Notes: generated by a model not told the origin, from the letters alone. A stretch of 64,000 nucleotides of DNA from Puccinellia tenuiflora (GCA_012064385.1 QRDG01002529.1:106393-170392), one strand, 5' to 3'; numbered from the stretch's first letter, positions 47,239-58,558 are shown. Program-made: numbers and translations.

Positions 47239-49776
47239 TGAAAGGACACGGATGTCGCCTAGAGGGGGGGGGGGGGTGAATAGGCGATTTAAAATTATTA
47301 CGGTTAAGGCTTGAATAAATGCGGAATAAAACTAACGTTTAATTTATCAAGCCAAAACCTAAACTAGCTAGGTTTACCTATGTGCACCAACAACTTATGC
47401 TAAGCAATATAATCAACTAGGTGATAGCAAGATATATAACTTCAAGCTCGATGTCTATCACAAAGTAAATAGCATAAGTAAGAAGCTCGGGTATAGAAAT
47501 ACCGAGGCACTTGGAGACGATGATTTATCCCGAAGTTCACTTCCCAATGGAAGCTAGTCTCCGTTGGAGCGGCGCGGTGTACACCAAAGTGAAACACCGA
47601 GTAGTCTTGATATGGCACACCGTATCTCCGTTTTGTCTTACCACCAATGTGGCGAGGCACTTGTCACTATGTTGCCGTTGAGATTGACAACTAGAACCTT
47701 TACAAGGATGAAGCTCACTCCACAAGTTGGAGGATCTTCACCAAATGCACCGAGCCGCCAAGACTTGATGCTTCAAGGCCAGGGCACACACCACAACTCA
47801 ATTGGTGGCTTCCGGCAATGTCTTCGTAGCTACCAAATCTCCTAGACGAACAAGGTTGAGTCACACTCCACAATTGGAGGCTCCCAACAAATCCCGTGAG
47901 CCACCAAGACTCCGAGAAATCAACAACCGTCTAGGGTACCAACGTGCCCTAGAGGAACAAGCTCTAGGGCACCAAAGAACCCAAGAGTGATAAGCTTCTC
48001 AACTTCACTTCCACGTATCACCGTGGAGAACTCAAACCGATGCAACTAATGCAATGGCAAGAACACACTAAGTGATCAAGTTCCTCCAACCCGAATCCAA
48101 CCAAAGAAACTAATGCTTGGGAGGTATTAGAGAGGAAGAACATAGGAGAAACACCAAGAAACTCCAAAGATCTAGATCCAAAGTGTTCCCCTCACTTAGA
48201 GGAGAAATCAATCGGTGGAAACGAGGATCTAGATCTCTTCTCTCTTTTCCCTCAAAAAGTAGCAAGAACTATTGGAGAGATTGAGAGATAACCAAGCTCA
48301 AGAGGGTCAACAATGGAGGGGAGAAATAGCTCAAGAAGTTGGCCAAAGGTTAGGGTTTATTTGGGGAAGAAGCCCCTTAAATAGGAGGCCAAAATATGGC
48401 CGTTGGAACTGTTTTCGGGCAGCCAAAACAGGGCAGCCGGCCTGTGGGCCGGCCTGGGCCGGCCACCCCACAGAGCAGCCCGTCCTGGGAGCCGGCCTAG
48501 GCTGGCCTGGGGGCTGGCCACCCACCTGAGCCGGCCGGCCTTGGAGCCGGCCTAGGCTGGCCTGGGGGCTGGCCACCCACCCGGCGATACGAAAACTTTA
48601 ATATCTTTTTCATCCGGACTCCGATTTCGATGATCTTGGGTTCGTTGGAATCGTCACAACGAGCACTACAAGATTATGCAGAGAAACATCATAGTCCATC
48701 ATGTGAGGATAAAACCAAATGAAGAAAGGTAAACCTTCTCATTTGCAAACCGGAAATGCAATATCTTCCACATACGAACTCCGTTTTCGATAATCTTGAA
48801 CTCGTTGGAATCGTCACAATGAGCACTACAAGATTATGCAGAGAAACATCATTGTTCAAAAAGATATGGTAAAACCAAATGATGAAAGGTCAAACCTTTC
48901 TATTGAAAACTGGAAAACCATATCTTTTGCAAATGAAGTCCGAATGACATGAAACTACTTTTGTTGGAAAGAGGACGACAAATGCTATCCAATAACAAGT
49001 GAAAATATTGAAACCAAGCAAGGGAGATTTTGCTAATAATTGGAAGAGTGAAACCTTCCACATAGATGGACCGGCAAAATCCCCAACATCGAAAACTCAA
49101 TAGGAGACACATATGAGAACCATTTTCGGTGATCTTGGCCTTGTCATGAAAAGCACGACAAGAACCAATACCACACCACGATAAGAGCCAAATAGGAACC
49201 AATAAAGATGATGCCAAGGATGCAAAGGTTTGAGATCTCGATGACCGATACGCTAAAGATCACTTTAGAGCCCCTCTTGATAGTACGGTTACCTTTCTAA
49301 CAAACCCGGTCTCTCAACTACATCGCGAGACCGGTAAAATAGAAACCCTATCAAGATCATACCTTTGCCTTGCGCATTCCACTTGAGCTAGATGATGACG
49401 ATCTTGATCTACTCTCAAGTGGATCACCTTTCTTGATTGTGCTCCGCTTGGTGAAGACTCGCATATTGCTCCCCCATACACCAAGATGGGAGAGGCACTC
49501 TTCGACATATCTTCACTTGGCCTTTATCTTGGTGACGATCACCACGTGACGCCATCCTCCATGGGCAACACAGGGTCTTCCTCTTGATTCATGCTCATGG
49601 AGAAACACCTTGGCCTTGATCAACAAATGATCTTCTTCTTTTAGCCTTGACTCCAACATATGGAGTCCAAGCATTCCTTAAGGACCAACACTGCACATAT
49701 AACTCAAAGCACATATTAGTCCATAGATATTGTCATTAATTACCAAAACAACACATGGGGCAACCATGCTCTTTCA
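47239..49776 (-). repeat. 5' LTR of copia element B
   Basis: 2538 bp, almost the same length as the element A LTR, with the same ends, the same poly-C run next to the 3' side (G-run near 47262 on the plus strand) and its own GGCCGG array at about 48430-48590. Confidence 0.85.
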
Positions 49777-50436
49777 ACATACCTCATGCCACCCACATCA
49801 CGGAATAAATATTTTCATCCTTGCTGCCAGGTTGTTCATGCGCATGCCAGGAAACATGGACAATCTATTCCTACGTTTATCGGAGGTACCATGGAGAACC
49901 CGTGGACAGTACACATTTCCTGTTCGTGAGCACCAACGGTTTGAAAAATGAGCCCACCGCTCCCCCAAGTTGAATTCCCCTTGAGTTCATTAAGATCTTT
50001 TTACTCTTAGGTTTGTTGGGAAACGCTAGGTTGCTCCGCCAAATTACAATCATGCAGACTATGAATATGGCAGGACTTATCAAAGTGTTCATTTGCATAA
50101 CACCGGTCCCCCCAGTTCACTCACTAATTCCAACTATGCTATATAGAAAGGTAAAATAGAAAGACCATTTTGTGGAGTTAACTATGGTTGCGAAATATTA
50201 TATGAACATGTTATGGCAAAAAGATGCTGAACACATGACTTCTCACGAGATAATGTCTCATCAACACAACTCACTACTAATGTAATTCCATTTTCCCATG
50301 TTTATATGGGCTGTTCACTAGGAATCTCTGTAGCAAGAAATGGTAGCAACCCCTGTTTGTTCGTTTTAGAAATCTTAGCATTTAAGATTGAAATGTCGTT
50401 TATACTGGGAAAACATATTGGAACAACATTGACTCT
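49777..50436. other. Unassigned sequence
   Basis: No gene, MITE or LTR boundary seen. Confidence 0.4.
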
Positions 50437-50800
50437 TTGGATTGGATAATTTCCCCAAATATGTCATGGGAAACACCCAAATATGCTCGGCGAAGGATCA
50501 TGGGAGGAGCGTCGACGCCCAAGTGGAAGATTCCTTTACACCCTTTGGAACGTGTGGAACGAAAGAAATTGTCGCATCTTCAGGAAAACTCGCATCACTC
50601 ATATCAAAGTTCCATCCTGACTTTTGACGACATTAAGCCGCGATATTTAGCTTTTGGGGCTGCCTTGCCGACTGTTGGCATGGCTGATGTTTTCAGTTTT
50701 TGTTTATTCCCTAGGGTGTTCACAATATCCCTTCAAAAAACTTCTTCCTGTAAATATTTCTCTACTCTTCTACATGAAAAGTCAGTGCTTCTGCCGGTTT
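50437..50800 (+). pseudogene. LINE ORF2 C-terminal remnant
   Basis: The plus strand at about 50535-50640 reads LWNVWNERNCRIFRK followed by THIKV, the characteristic C-terminal block of grass LINE ORF2 (zf-RVT neighbourhood). Stops and frame changes surround it, and no tail or target duplication was found. Limits are approximate. Confidence 0.6.
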
Positions 50801-51145
50801 TTTTTTTAAATGACACCTCTATGATAAGGAGAAAATAGGTATATGCAAATCAAATATATAGACACAAGATCATAGCTAAGCGTCTCCAGTTGAGTCTAAA
50901 AAAATTAGTTGTTCCTCAACATAAGAGGGCCTATACAGTACGGTGCCCATCATCCGTTTCTTTTTAAATGTAGACCATCCATTATTATGTATCATAATTT
51001 TTATATTTTTTATTCCATCATTGAGTGCAATACAATATGCGTCACTATTATAAGTAGCACGTCATGTTCGCAATGTGAATTATGGTGATATTTTGGTTAG
51101 TGCCTATGTTTGTTGTTCAGTGGCAAGACACGGGCATTTAGGTAG
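50801..51145. other. Unassigned AT-rich sequence
   Basis: No feature recognised. Confidence 0.4.
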
Positions 51146-51147
51146 TA

Positions 51148-51310
51148 CTCCCTCCGTTCCATAATATAAGATGTTTTAGGCCTTTTTCATATTCGTATTT
51201 GTAGCACATGTATCTAGACATGTTTTAGTGTATGTGTTCACCCACTTTCCATTCTTTTAGTCCGAATCTAGACAACATGTAAAACATCTTATATTGTGGA
51301 ACGGAGGGAG
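51148..51310. mobile_element. Stowaway MITE
   Basis: 163 bp with near-perfect long terminal inverted repeats starting CTCCCTCCGTTCCATAATAT and ending in its complement GGAGGGAG, flanked by TA at 51146-51147 and 51311-51312. Typical non-autonomous Tc1/mariner-type MITE of Triticeae. Confidence 0.95.
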
Positions 51311-51596
51311 TATCTTTTATTCCGCCTTCCCTATTGATGAGTCCATCGTGTTAATATTGTGTGGTTACCTTAATTGCTAACGATAAATTCGTCCCTGTCA
51401 AGAACGCTTCTTTTCAATCATGAAAATTTAATGCTGGTAGTAAAATTGTAGCCGGCAAATTTGTTAGTAAATGTTTTTCAGAATTATACGGAGTATTTTT
51501 GTTAGCAATAATAAATGCATATAAGACAGAAAAGTTGTGCCTGTGTTGATGGCCCGGACCATCTGGATACTTCTACTCTCTCCGTCTCAGTTTATA

Positions 51597-51870
51597 CAGC
51601 AAATTGACGAAAATAACCACGTGGGCAAAGTTTAGCACAAAATAAACTCGATTCGGACAAAATTTCAAAACTAACCCTTTTTGGCAGCGCCTTACAGCAG
51701 GGCGCTACCCTCAATAGGGTAACGCCCCAGTCTGCGGCGCTGCCGTCCGTTTAGGTAGTGCCCCAGACTGGGGCGCTACCCCCCTTACAGTAGCGCCGGC
51801 GGCTGGGGCGCTGCCCTCCCAAACTTAAACGCCTAGCCCGCCCCCGACCCAGCACTTACCTCTTCATTCC
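51597..51870 (+). repeat. Left terminal inverted repeat of MULE 2
   Basis: Matches the reverse complement of 55811-56085. Beyond the first few bases only a few mismatches were noticed. Ends near the word CACTTACCTCTTC. Confidence 0.93.
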
Positions 51871-52333
51871 CCTCACAGCCCGAGCTGCTCTCTCTCTCCA
51901 CCTCACTTTCCCCAACTCAATCCCCCCTAAAATCTCTCCATTTAGATTGTGTTTGTTGGTGGATTTCGGGTCCATTTGGTGGAAAGAGGTATTCTCCTCC
52001 ATCCTTAATGATTTTGTCCAATTCAAATCTTGCATTTTGGTGGCATTTGCTTTAGATCTAGGAAACCCTAAATTTAGAATGTGAGGCTAAATATATGGTT
52101 TATTTTGGTTGTATTGCTCAATACTTGTGTGTATTATGGCTATGGAGTGTTTGCTTATGATTTCTAGGTTATGGTTAGCACTTTTTGTTAATATGCTAGA
52201 TTAACTTAGGGTTTGGAGTTAATGGCTTGTTCTTAACTTAATAGTTTGATATTAGTTTGTTATTTGAAATACATAGCTTAGTGCCATATATAGTTATTTT
52301 TAACGTGTGTGTGTTGGCATACTAAATTTTTAG

Positions 52334-54145
52334 ATGGAGAGGCTTGTTAGTGTTCATCATGTGGACAAGGAAGCTTTTTTAAAAGGCAATGTCGAGCATG
52401 ACCCCGACGAGATTGTGGTGGTGTTTGACCGTAGTCCTAACTATGTGGAGGTTGTGGAAAGAATAAGGATTGCGTTGGAATGGACGGATCCAAAAGATTT
52501 AGTTGAATTGGAGGGGAGGCATAATGTAGGGTTCGGAATGCACTCTCGTTGGAAGACCATGCCTCTCAACTCCGAGTCGTGTTGGAGTCTATACAAGGAG
52601 TTGGTGTCGGGATCTCAAGATAAGGCTCTCGAGTTATTTGTCACAAAGAAGGTTGATTCTCGAGTTCACTTTGATTTGAACCGGTGTGCTTCCAATGAAG
52701 TGCAAGACACAACATTGAGTCCACCTCGTATGACCCAACATGAAATGAGTCAACCAACAATTACCCAACAAGAAGCTAGCCAACCTCAAAGCCCTATTCA
52801 AAATGACCATTTTGAAGCACCGGAAGAGGAGATTGATGAGTATGAAGACGATGAAGGCGAGGTTGAGCTTCATAACAATTATGTTGGTGATGTGGATGCA
52901 TATGTTACACTAGAGGACATGAACCATGACATTCCATATACCCGAGGTTACGCATCGGACTCGGAGGACGATGGTCCGTTGGAAGATGTTGATGAGGAAG
53001 GGTTCACGGCTAAAGAAGCCGAGCTTTTCAAGAAGGTGGTGGGCCGGGATCATCGGACATCATTGTTTCATGATCTTAGTCTCGCGGATAAAGCCGTGGT
53101 TGATGGTGGCACGAGTAAATTGCTTGAACCAAGGCCAACAACGAAGAAGGATATGGATGCAACGAAGTATGGGATTGTTGAAGGAGCGAAATTTGAAAGC
53201 TTTTTGGAGTTGAAGACATGGCTTAAGGAGTATGCGGTTAAGTATTATCGACCGTACAAGGTGGTCCACTCCGATGCAAAAAAGCGTTACACGGTTAAAT
53301 GTGAGGAGGAAGGCTGTCCATGGATTGTACGTGCAAGACCATGGAAAGGGGGGCCTATTTGGTGGATAAAAAGTTGTGTGTCGACACACATGTGTGATGG
53401 TCTGGATGTGGATGACGAAGATGTTGAGGATAAACACCGACAGTTAACCTCCGACTTCATCGCCTATAGACTTTCCAATACCATATCGGCACTCCCGACT
53501 TTTACCATTAATGGTATCATAGATATGGTGAAAGGCCTCTTCGGTTACACGGTGAAGTACGGAAAAGCATGGAAGGCTAAGCAAGCCGCATTTAAGATGT
53601 TGTACGGTGATTGGGAAGAAGCATATAACCGACTCCCCAGGTTGTTGGGAGCGATGGCGGCTACTAACCCGGGCATGTATTGGGTGGTGGAGCCATTACC
53701 CAATAAGACCCGGATCATCAATGGTGCACTCGTCCGGGTATTTCGCCGTGCATTTTGGTCTTTTGGACAATGCATACTGGCGTTTAAGCATTGTAGGCCG
53801 GTTATCTCTGTGGATGGCACATTTTTAACTGGTCAGTTCAAAGGCACACTCTTGGTTGCAATAGCTCATGATGCGAACGACCGTTTGCTTCCTTTGGCTT
53901 TTGCTTTGGTTACTGCTGAGAACAACGATAACTGGGAGTGGTTCATGAATCTTGTACGGACCAAGTGCATTGAGGCTCAAAGAGAGGTTTGTGTCATCTC
54001 GGACCGCCACCAGGGCATACTCAACGCGGTGGAGATTGAAATTCCCGGCTATGCTCGTGTGCACCATAGATGGTGCATGAGGCATTTTGTGTCAAACTTC
54101 TACAGGGCATGTAACCATATGGCAGCCAGTTCACCTACAACATAA
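52334..54145 (+). CDS. MULE transposase (mudrA-like), C-terminally truncated, 603 residues
   Basis: The ATG follows TTTTTAG, a likely acceptor of a 5'-leader intron (donor GTATTC at 51989). N-terminal residues 1-110 form a PB1-like/variable region, 150-230 a Gln- and acid-rich linker, and about 285-340 the MuDR-type zinc domain (WLKEYAVKYYRPYK, CEEEGCPW). The MULE catalytic domain covers about 490-595: SVDGTFLTGQFKG (Asp 494), NDNWEWFM, CVISDRHQGI (Asp 557), HHRWCMRHF. It stops 24 residues after that block, after RACNHMA, where related proteins continue for a further 150 or more residues through the SWIM zinc finger. The loss coincides with the junction to the PMD gene, so the 3' end was probably deleted. 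Confidence 0.9.
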   Translation: MERLVSVHHVDKEAFLKGNVEHDPDEIVVVFDRSPNYVEVVERIRIALEWTDPKDLVELEGRHNVGFGMHSRWKTMPLNSESCWSLYKELVSGSQDKALELFVTKKVDSRVHFDLNRCASNEVQDTTLSPPRMTQHEMSQPTITQQEASQPQSPIQNDHFEAPEEEIDEYEDDEGEVELHNNYVGDVDAYVTLEDMNHDIPYTRGYASDSEDDGPLEDVDEEGFTAKEAELFKKVVGRDHRTSLFHDLSLADKAVVDGGTSKLLEPRPTTKKDMDATKYGIVEGAKFESFLELKTWLKEYAVKYYRPYKVVHSDAKKRYTVKCEEEGCPWIVRARPWKGGPIWWIKSCVSTHMCDGLDVDDEDVEDKHRQLTSDFIAYRLSNTISALPTFTINGIIDMVKGLFGYTVKYGKAWKAKQAAFKMLYGDWEEAYNRLPRLLGAMAATNPGMYWVVEPLPNKTRIINGALVRVFRRAFWSFGQCILAFKHCRPVISVDGTFLTGQFKGTLLVAIAHDANDRLLPLAFALVTAENNDNWEWFMNLVRTKCIEAQREVCVISDRHQGILNAVEIEIPGYARVHHRWCMRHFVSNFYRACNHMAASSPTT

Positions 54146-54189
54146 TACATCAATTAGTAGATGGTTCGATTTAAACGGGATGAATGGTA

Positions 54190-55279
54190 TCATACCATTT
54201 TTACCTGCTCAGGGGTAAGCGCATCAAACTCGTTGGTGTACCGCACGTAGTCCACGTTCGAGTTCCCACTATAATCGGCAACCACGTCCCACATGTATGC
54301 CCACGTAGGTCTACGCAGCGGGTTTCCATGGTCCTCCCAAGGTTTGAAACGCAATATTGTCGGCCGACCTACCGGAAAGTGTTCCCACATCCAAACCGAA
54401 AGTAGGAGCAATGAACCACCCATACAGCCCTCTTTTCCGATTCTACGGCAAGCATCATCCAACTGCACAAGTGGAAGCACAATTAGATAATTTCTTTACC
54501 GTAATAGGTGGAGAAAATATGAAACATTGATTACCTGACGGTATAAGTAGGCTAGTGCAGCTGAACCCCAACTCAGTTTCCTCTGGCTCATTAACGCCTT
54601 CAGCCACATCCACGGAGCGTGCCGACCACCGGCGTCAGCAAACAAAGACCTAGAGATGACATACCACACGTATGCACGTGCATACTGCAGAATAGTCTCC
54701 TCATTAGCGTCAGCGGGGCACTGGCTAAACTGTTGTTTTATCCAAACATATGTGGCATCGGAGGGGTTTCTTTCCTTAGTCGGGTCTACCTTCAATGGAG
54801 GTACCTTACCAATAAGACCAAACATCGACTCACGCCAACCTTCGGGATCTGTGCTAAAACACACAGGATCTCCGTCAATGGGGAGTGCAAGGATCATCGA
54901 GACATCCTGAAGAGTCACGGTCATCTCCCCGGTGCGGAGGTGAAAAGTATGCGTCTCCGGCCTCCACCGGTCAATAAGTGCGGTGAGGGCAGCAGGGTTC
55001 ATGTTCGGCGTCGACCGAGTAACTAGGCTGAAGAACGGAAGGAGTCCTAGACGAGTTATGTACGGTGTGTACCGCTCGTCATATGGCATCGCATTGGACG
55101 AGACCTCGTGATACCTCATCCGCAGAGGTGAAAAGACCTACACAAAATCACAACTTAGAACATTACAAAATCCATATAATATTCTCATATGACACAATTA
55201 TCAATATATGTACCTCCTTCTTATCCGCCATATACCGCGCACGGTGGTCTTTATCATATCTCTCATCGATTAGCTCCAT
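54190..55279 (-). CDS. Plant mobile domain (PMD, MAIN/MAIL1-like) protein, three exons, 3' end lost
   Basis: Exons on the minus strand: 55279-55214, 55137-54535 and 54462-54205, with GT-AG introns of 76 and 72 bp. The product reads MELIDERYDKDHRARYM, then YITRLGLLPFFSL, LIDRWRPETHTFHLRTGEMTVTLQDVSMILALPIDG, WGSAALAYLYRQ, joined to LDDACRRI, GGSLLLLSVWMWEHFPVGRP, and RRPTWAYMW near the end. These blocks define the PMD (PF10536-type) fold of MAIN and MAIL1. The last exon ends at a good donor (GAGCAG then GTAAAA) and no following exon is present; read-through meets TGA at 54190-54192. Cellular PMD proteins act in transposon silencing and genome maintenance, and transposon-borne copies are known. 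The role in this MULE is unknown. Confidence 0.87.
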
Positions 55280-55810
55280 CCTATATTTTTTATACATCCA
55301 AGAAATATGAATATGAGAGAGCAAATCTATATAAATTCTCATAATATGCAATCCAACATTAATACGCAATCAATCCTTCGGTGCAACTAGTAGAGCTAAG
55401 GTAATATTGCACTAATATTTCTACCACATATATTGCACTAATATTTGACATGCATCTAGTAGAGCTAAGCTAACCGGATTAATAAAATTAAAAAAAAATA
55501 ATTACAAAGCCTAAAGATTGCAAGTGATAATCTGCTGCTAGAGCACTAACAATATTGGCAATATTCCGTCCTAAATTCGAAATCTAGGATGAACTAGGGT
55601 TTCACCTACATTTGCAAAACTAGGCCAAATGTCACACATTTTTTGGATGAAACTTAGGGGATCGGAGGAGAATACCTTGGGGGAGGGTTAGAGCACGAAA
55701 TCCACGAAGAAAATCTTCAGATCTGGCCGATTTGGGAGGAGGATTTGAGAGGGGGAGAGAGAGGACTCGCGGGCGCCTTTTCCTCTGTTCGTCGTCCAGT
55801 TCTTCGTCCA

Positions 55811-56085
55811 GGAAACGAAGAGGTAAGTGCTGGGTCGGGGGCGGGCTGGGCGTTTAAGTTTGGGAGGGCAGCGCCCCAGCCGCCGGCGCTACTGTAAGGG
55901 GGGTACCGCCCCAGTCTGGGGCGCTACCTAAACGGACGGCAGCGCCGCAGACTGGGGCGTTACCCTATTGAGGGTAGCGCCCTGCTGTAAGGCGCTGCCA
56001 AAAAGGGTTAGTTTTGAAATTTTTTCCGAATCGAGTTTATTTTGTGCTAAACTTTGCCCACGTGGTTATTTTCGTCAATTTTCAC
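55811..56085 (-). repeat. Right terminal inverted repeat of MULE 2
   Basis: Partner of 51597-51870. Like the left repeat it probably carries the promoter for the adjacent gene, here the PMD gene. Confidence 0.93.
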
Positions 56086-56094
56086 CAGTTTATA

Positions 56095-56312
56095 ACTTGA
56101 TATACACTCTGCTCCGAGGCTGAGACGGAGGGAGTACATGGGTTGATAACTTGATATACACCCTGCTCCGAGGCTGATTGTTTTTTGCGGCCCATCCAAT
56201 GCAACGGCCCTTTGTTTAATGGACCTTGCTGCTGAGCCTGAGACGCGCAGGCGCAGGGTTCAAGCTTTCGGAGGAAAAAAAAAAGGAAGGAAAGCGAGAA
56301 AACAAGAAAAAC
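56095..56312. other. Flank of MULE 2 with a short duplication
   Basis: TATAACTTGATATACACTCT and a close copy recur at about 56091 and 56147, each followed by GCTCCGAGGCTGA. The first lies in the Stowaway-like end. Confidence 0.6.
56307..56311 (-). terminator. RNA polymerase III terminator of tRNA-Ser
   Basis: Five T on the minus strand directly after the tRNA 3' end, as expected for polymerase III. Confidence 0.75.
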
Positions 56313-56393
56313 GTCGACAGCAGGATTCGAACCTGCGCAGGCAAAGCCCAACAGATTTCGAGTCTGTCTCCTTAACCACTCGGACATATCGAC
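56313..56393 (-). tRNA. tRNA-Ser (anticodon CGA)
   Basis: 81 bases on the minus strand, starting GTCGATATGTCCGAGTGG and ending in GCTGTCGAC. The acceptor stem GTCGATA pairs with TGTCGAC (one G-T wobble). The anticodon loop ACTCGAAA gives CGA, a long variable arm typical of tRNA-Ser follows, and the T-loop box reads GGTTCGAATCC. Internal box A is TGTCCGAGTGG. No intron is present. It decodes UCG serine codons. Confidence 0.95.
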
Positions 56394-58558
56394 CTTCTTG
56401 GTCAAAGCTACAGAACGAAGATTCTTATAGCAATAGTAGGGTGGCACACCAATATGCTGAGTTGAGAAATCAACACCTATTGTATGGCACAGTGACGATC
56501 TCAGACCCAGGTTACCGCTTCCATCAGTAACTGTGCATAACTTCATCTAAGGTGGACTCTCTCCTCCCGAATTATTCCATGGACGTGCTTTGCACCTTGC
56601 ACCTGCTCTTTCGCTTTCGTGTTCTTTTTGTTTCATCTCTTTTTCTCTACACACAAGCTTTGGGGGAAGGGAGCACGGCGAGGCCCGCCACAACCCACAG
56701 CCATGTGCGGACCTCCTGTAAAAGGAAAAACAGAGCGCGACAGGGGCCAGACCCTACGCTTTCCCCGTTGCTATTTTTGATCGCCCCAGCTCTACTCTCT
56801 AGCTTAGCGTAAGATAGCAGTCTACCACTAGCAGTAGATGTAAATCATCGTCAGTTTGACACTGCATGATCGGGTCTGCTGAATTCGGAACCGATTCAAC
56901 AATGCCCGGCCGATCGGGTCTAATCCTGATGTCTGCTGTCCTAAACCTCTCTGCCCTGGCCTCCGTGCGACGATTATCCCCGTCTTCTTTGTTTAATCTC
57001 TCTCCCCGGTCTGTCCTTTTTGCTAGCACGCCATTCTGTCAATGTGTCATGCCCTCGTCCTTGACTCCTTGTTTTGCATCGTCGTTGTTAACTTAACAGT
57101 TAACACCATCTTAATTATTCGCCGAGGACCTTCTCCCTGATCAACTATTCTCTTCCGGACAAGTTTCTAAGGCGTTCTTGTTCGAATCGCTCTTTCATTC
57201 GTCGTGTTTTCCTTTTCTTTTTCTTCCCCGCGGAGGAGGATTGCTTGTGGTTGAGATCCACTTTTGTCAATTGGGCTCCTTTCTTCCAGGCCGTTGCCTC
57301 TGAGTCTTCGGTACTCGCAGTACTGTGGTACTACGTGGGATCGAGATCGACACTCCCAAAGAACCTACTGGTCATCAGGGGATCGCAGATGCACGGACGC
57401 GTATGTTCTTGAAACAATCACTGATAAAAATACAGTACAACATTGGCAATGCATGGCCCTCATCGATCGGTCGACGCCAGCCAGACCTCCAGGAGGGGAG
57501 GATAAAGCGTGGCGTGCAAAGGTTATTCTAGTGGACACTGCACTTTAATTGTTCTGCAATTAACTCACTCGCTTTTGAGGCAGGATCATGAGATTATACA
57601 ATGGCCTTCCTCTATTTTATCTTGGATGGGATGGACGTTGTTCAGGGGGAGGAGACAGCACAAAGCAGGTTTGAACGGAGAAAAATAATGCTGTCAGAAA
57701 GAAGGCTGATTGAGTGATTTCATTTCAGGTATGCATGGCTAATCATCAGTTACCAGCTCAACATCACCCCAAGAGTGCTACTAGTAGCAATATAAGTAAG
57801 GTCATCTACTAGTATAGTACTAGTAGTATAAGTAAGGTCCTCTACGGCTAGCCTAGCTGAAGTGTACGTACACACTCTACTGGCAGACACAACGCGGTCA
57901 TTGCAGATACACTGATGATGATCACGGCGATACGATCGCCGCAAACTACCATGCCGATGAAAAGTGGGGAAAAAGATAGATTTGGCAAAGTCCACTGGTA
58001 ATTGACGCAGCTTTTTGGGCGGATCTGCTGCCTGCTATGCCGAGAGGATCCTAGGTGAGATTTTGGCGCAGCCTGACCTGAACCTGAACGCACGCATGGG
58101 ATGCGATGCAAGCATGGGCTCAAAGAATATTATGATAATCTTACTGCACAGTTCAGCCTTGGAATCTGAAGAATGAAGGACCAAGACTTGACGGTACGTA
58201 ACGTGTCGTGTCTGGAGAAAACATATCAAACCGGCTAGCTAGATTCAGTCCGATATATATAAATATAAATACTCGCTTGGTTTCCCCACATATATATTTT
58301 CCCAGAATTTAGTTCAGTGTGTGTTGGTTAGCAGTTGGTGGCCTGGGGTACCAAACAATTACTTCGTCAGACATAGTTAAATGGCATGTTGGGACGAGTT
58401 CTCCAGCTCTCGTGGCGGCCACAGGCTCATGTCATGTCCCTGCGTGTGTGCACAAGGGACAGCCAGCCTATCCTGCATTGTACCCATGCACACTCATGTC
58501 ATGGCATCATGCTACAACAGGCCAGTTGCTCTGCACCATCGAGCTACTAGCTGCTTAG
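56394..58558. other. Unassigned intergenic sequence
   Basis: About 2.2 kb with several short frames but none with a recognisable domain. TATATATAAATATAAATA near 58255 could be a promoter, but no gene follows that I can identify. Confidence 0.4.

Larger units (their letters stand above)
46634..49776 (-). mobile_element. Copia LTR element B, inverted relative of element A, truncated
   Basis: 5' LTR 47239-49776 on the minus strand (TGAAAGAGCATGG to CCTTTCA), primer-binding site 47225-47236, and the first 183 codons of a related gag. It is cut off at the undetermined base. Nucleotide similarity to element A is clear but moderate, so these are separate insertions of one family, not a recent inverted duplication. 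No matching target duplication can be tested. Confidence 0.82.
51597..56085. mobile_element. MULE 2: transposase plus PMD gene, 4.5 kb
   Basis: Terminal inverted repeats of about 275 bp (51597-51870 and 55811-56085) are nearly identical and rich in GGCGCT(A/G)CC words. A perfect 9-bp target duplication CAGTTTATA lies at 51588-51596 and 56086-56094, as expected for Mutator. The interior holds a mudrA-type transposase gene on the plus strand and a plant-mobile-domain gene on the minus strand, converging at about 54146-54190. Both genes look cut at their 3' ends, consistent with one internal deletion, so this copy is probably non-autonomous. Confidence 0.93.
51576..56134. mobile_element. Short Stowaway-like element split by MULE 2
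   Basis: CTCTCTCCGTCTCAG after TA (51574-51575) and CTGAGACGGAGGGAG before TA (56135-56136) form Stowaway-type ends. Removing MULE 2 and one copy of its target duplication leaves about 61 bp. The 3' part (about 56090-56120) is repeated at about 56145-56178, which complicates the boundary, so this may be a derived or deleted MITE. Confidence 0.55.

Noticed and set aside
39932..49776. One large inverted duplication
   Set aside because: The two LTRs and gag starts are too diverged, and the boundary is an undetermined base; two separate insertions with a doubtful join explain it better.
56082..56546. Minus-strand frame of 154 codons across the tRNA
   Set aside because: It runs through the tRNA-Ser gene and the MULE flank; accidental.
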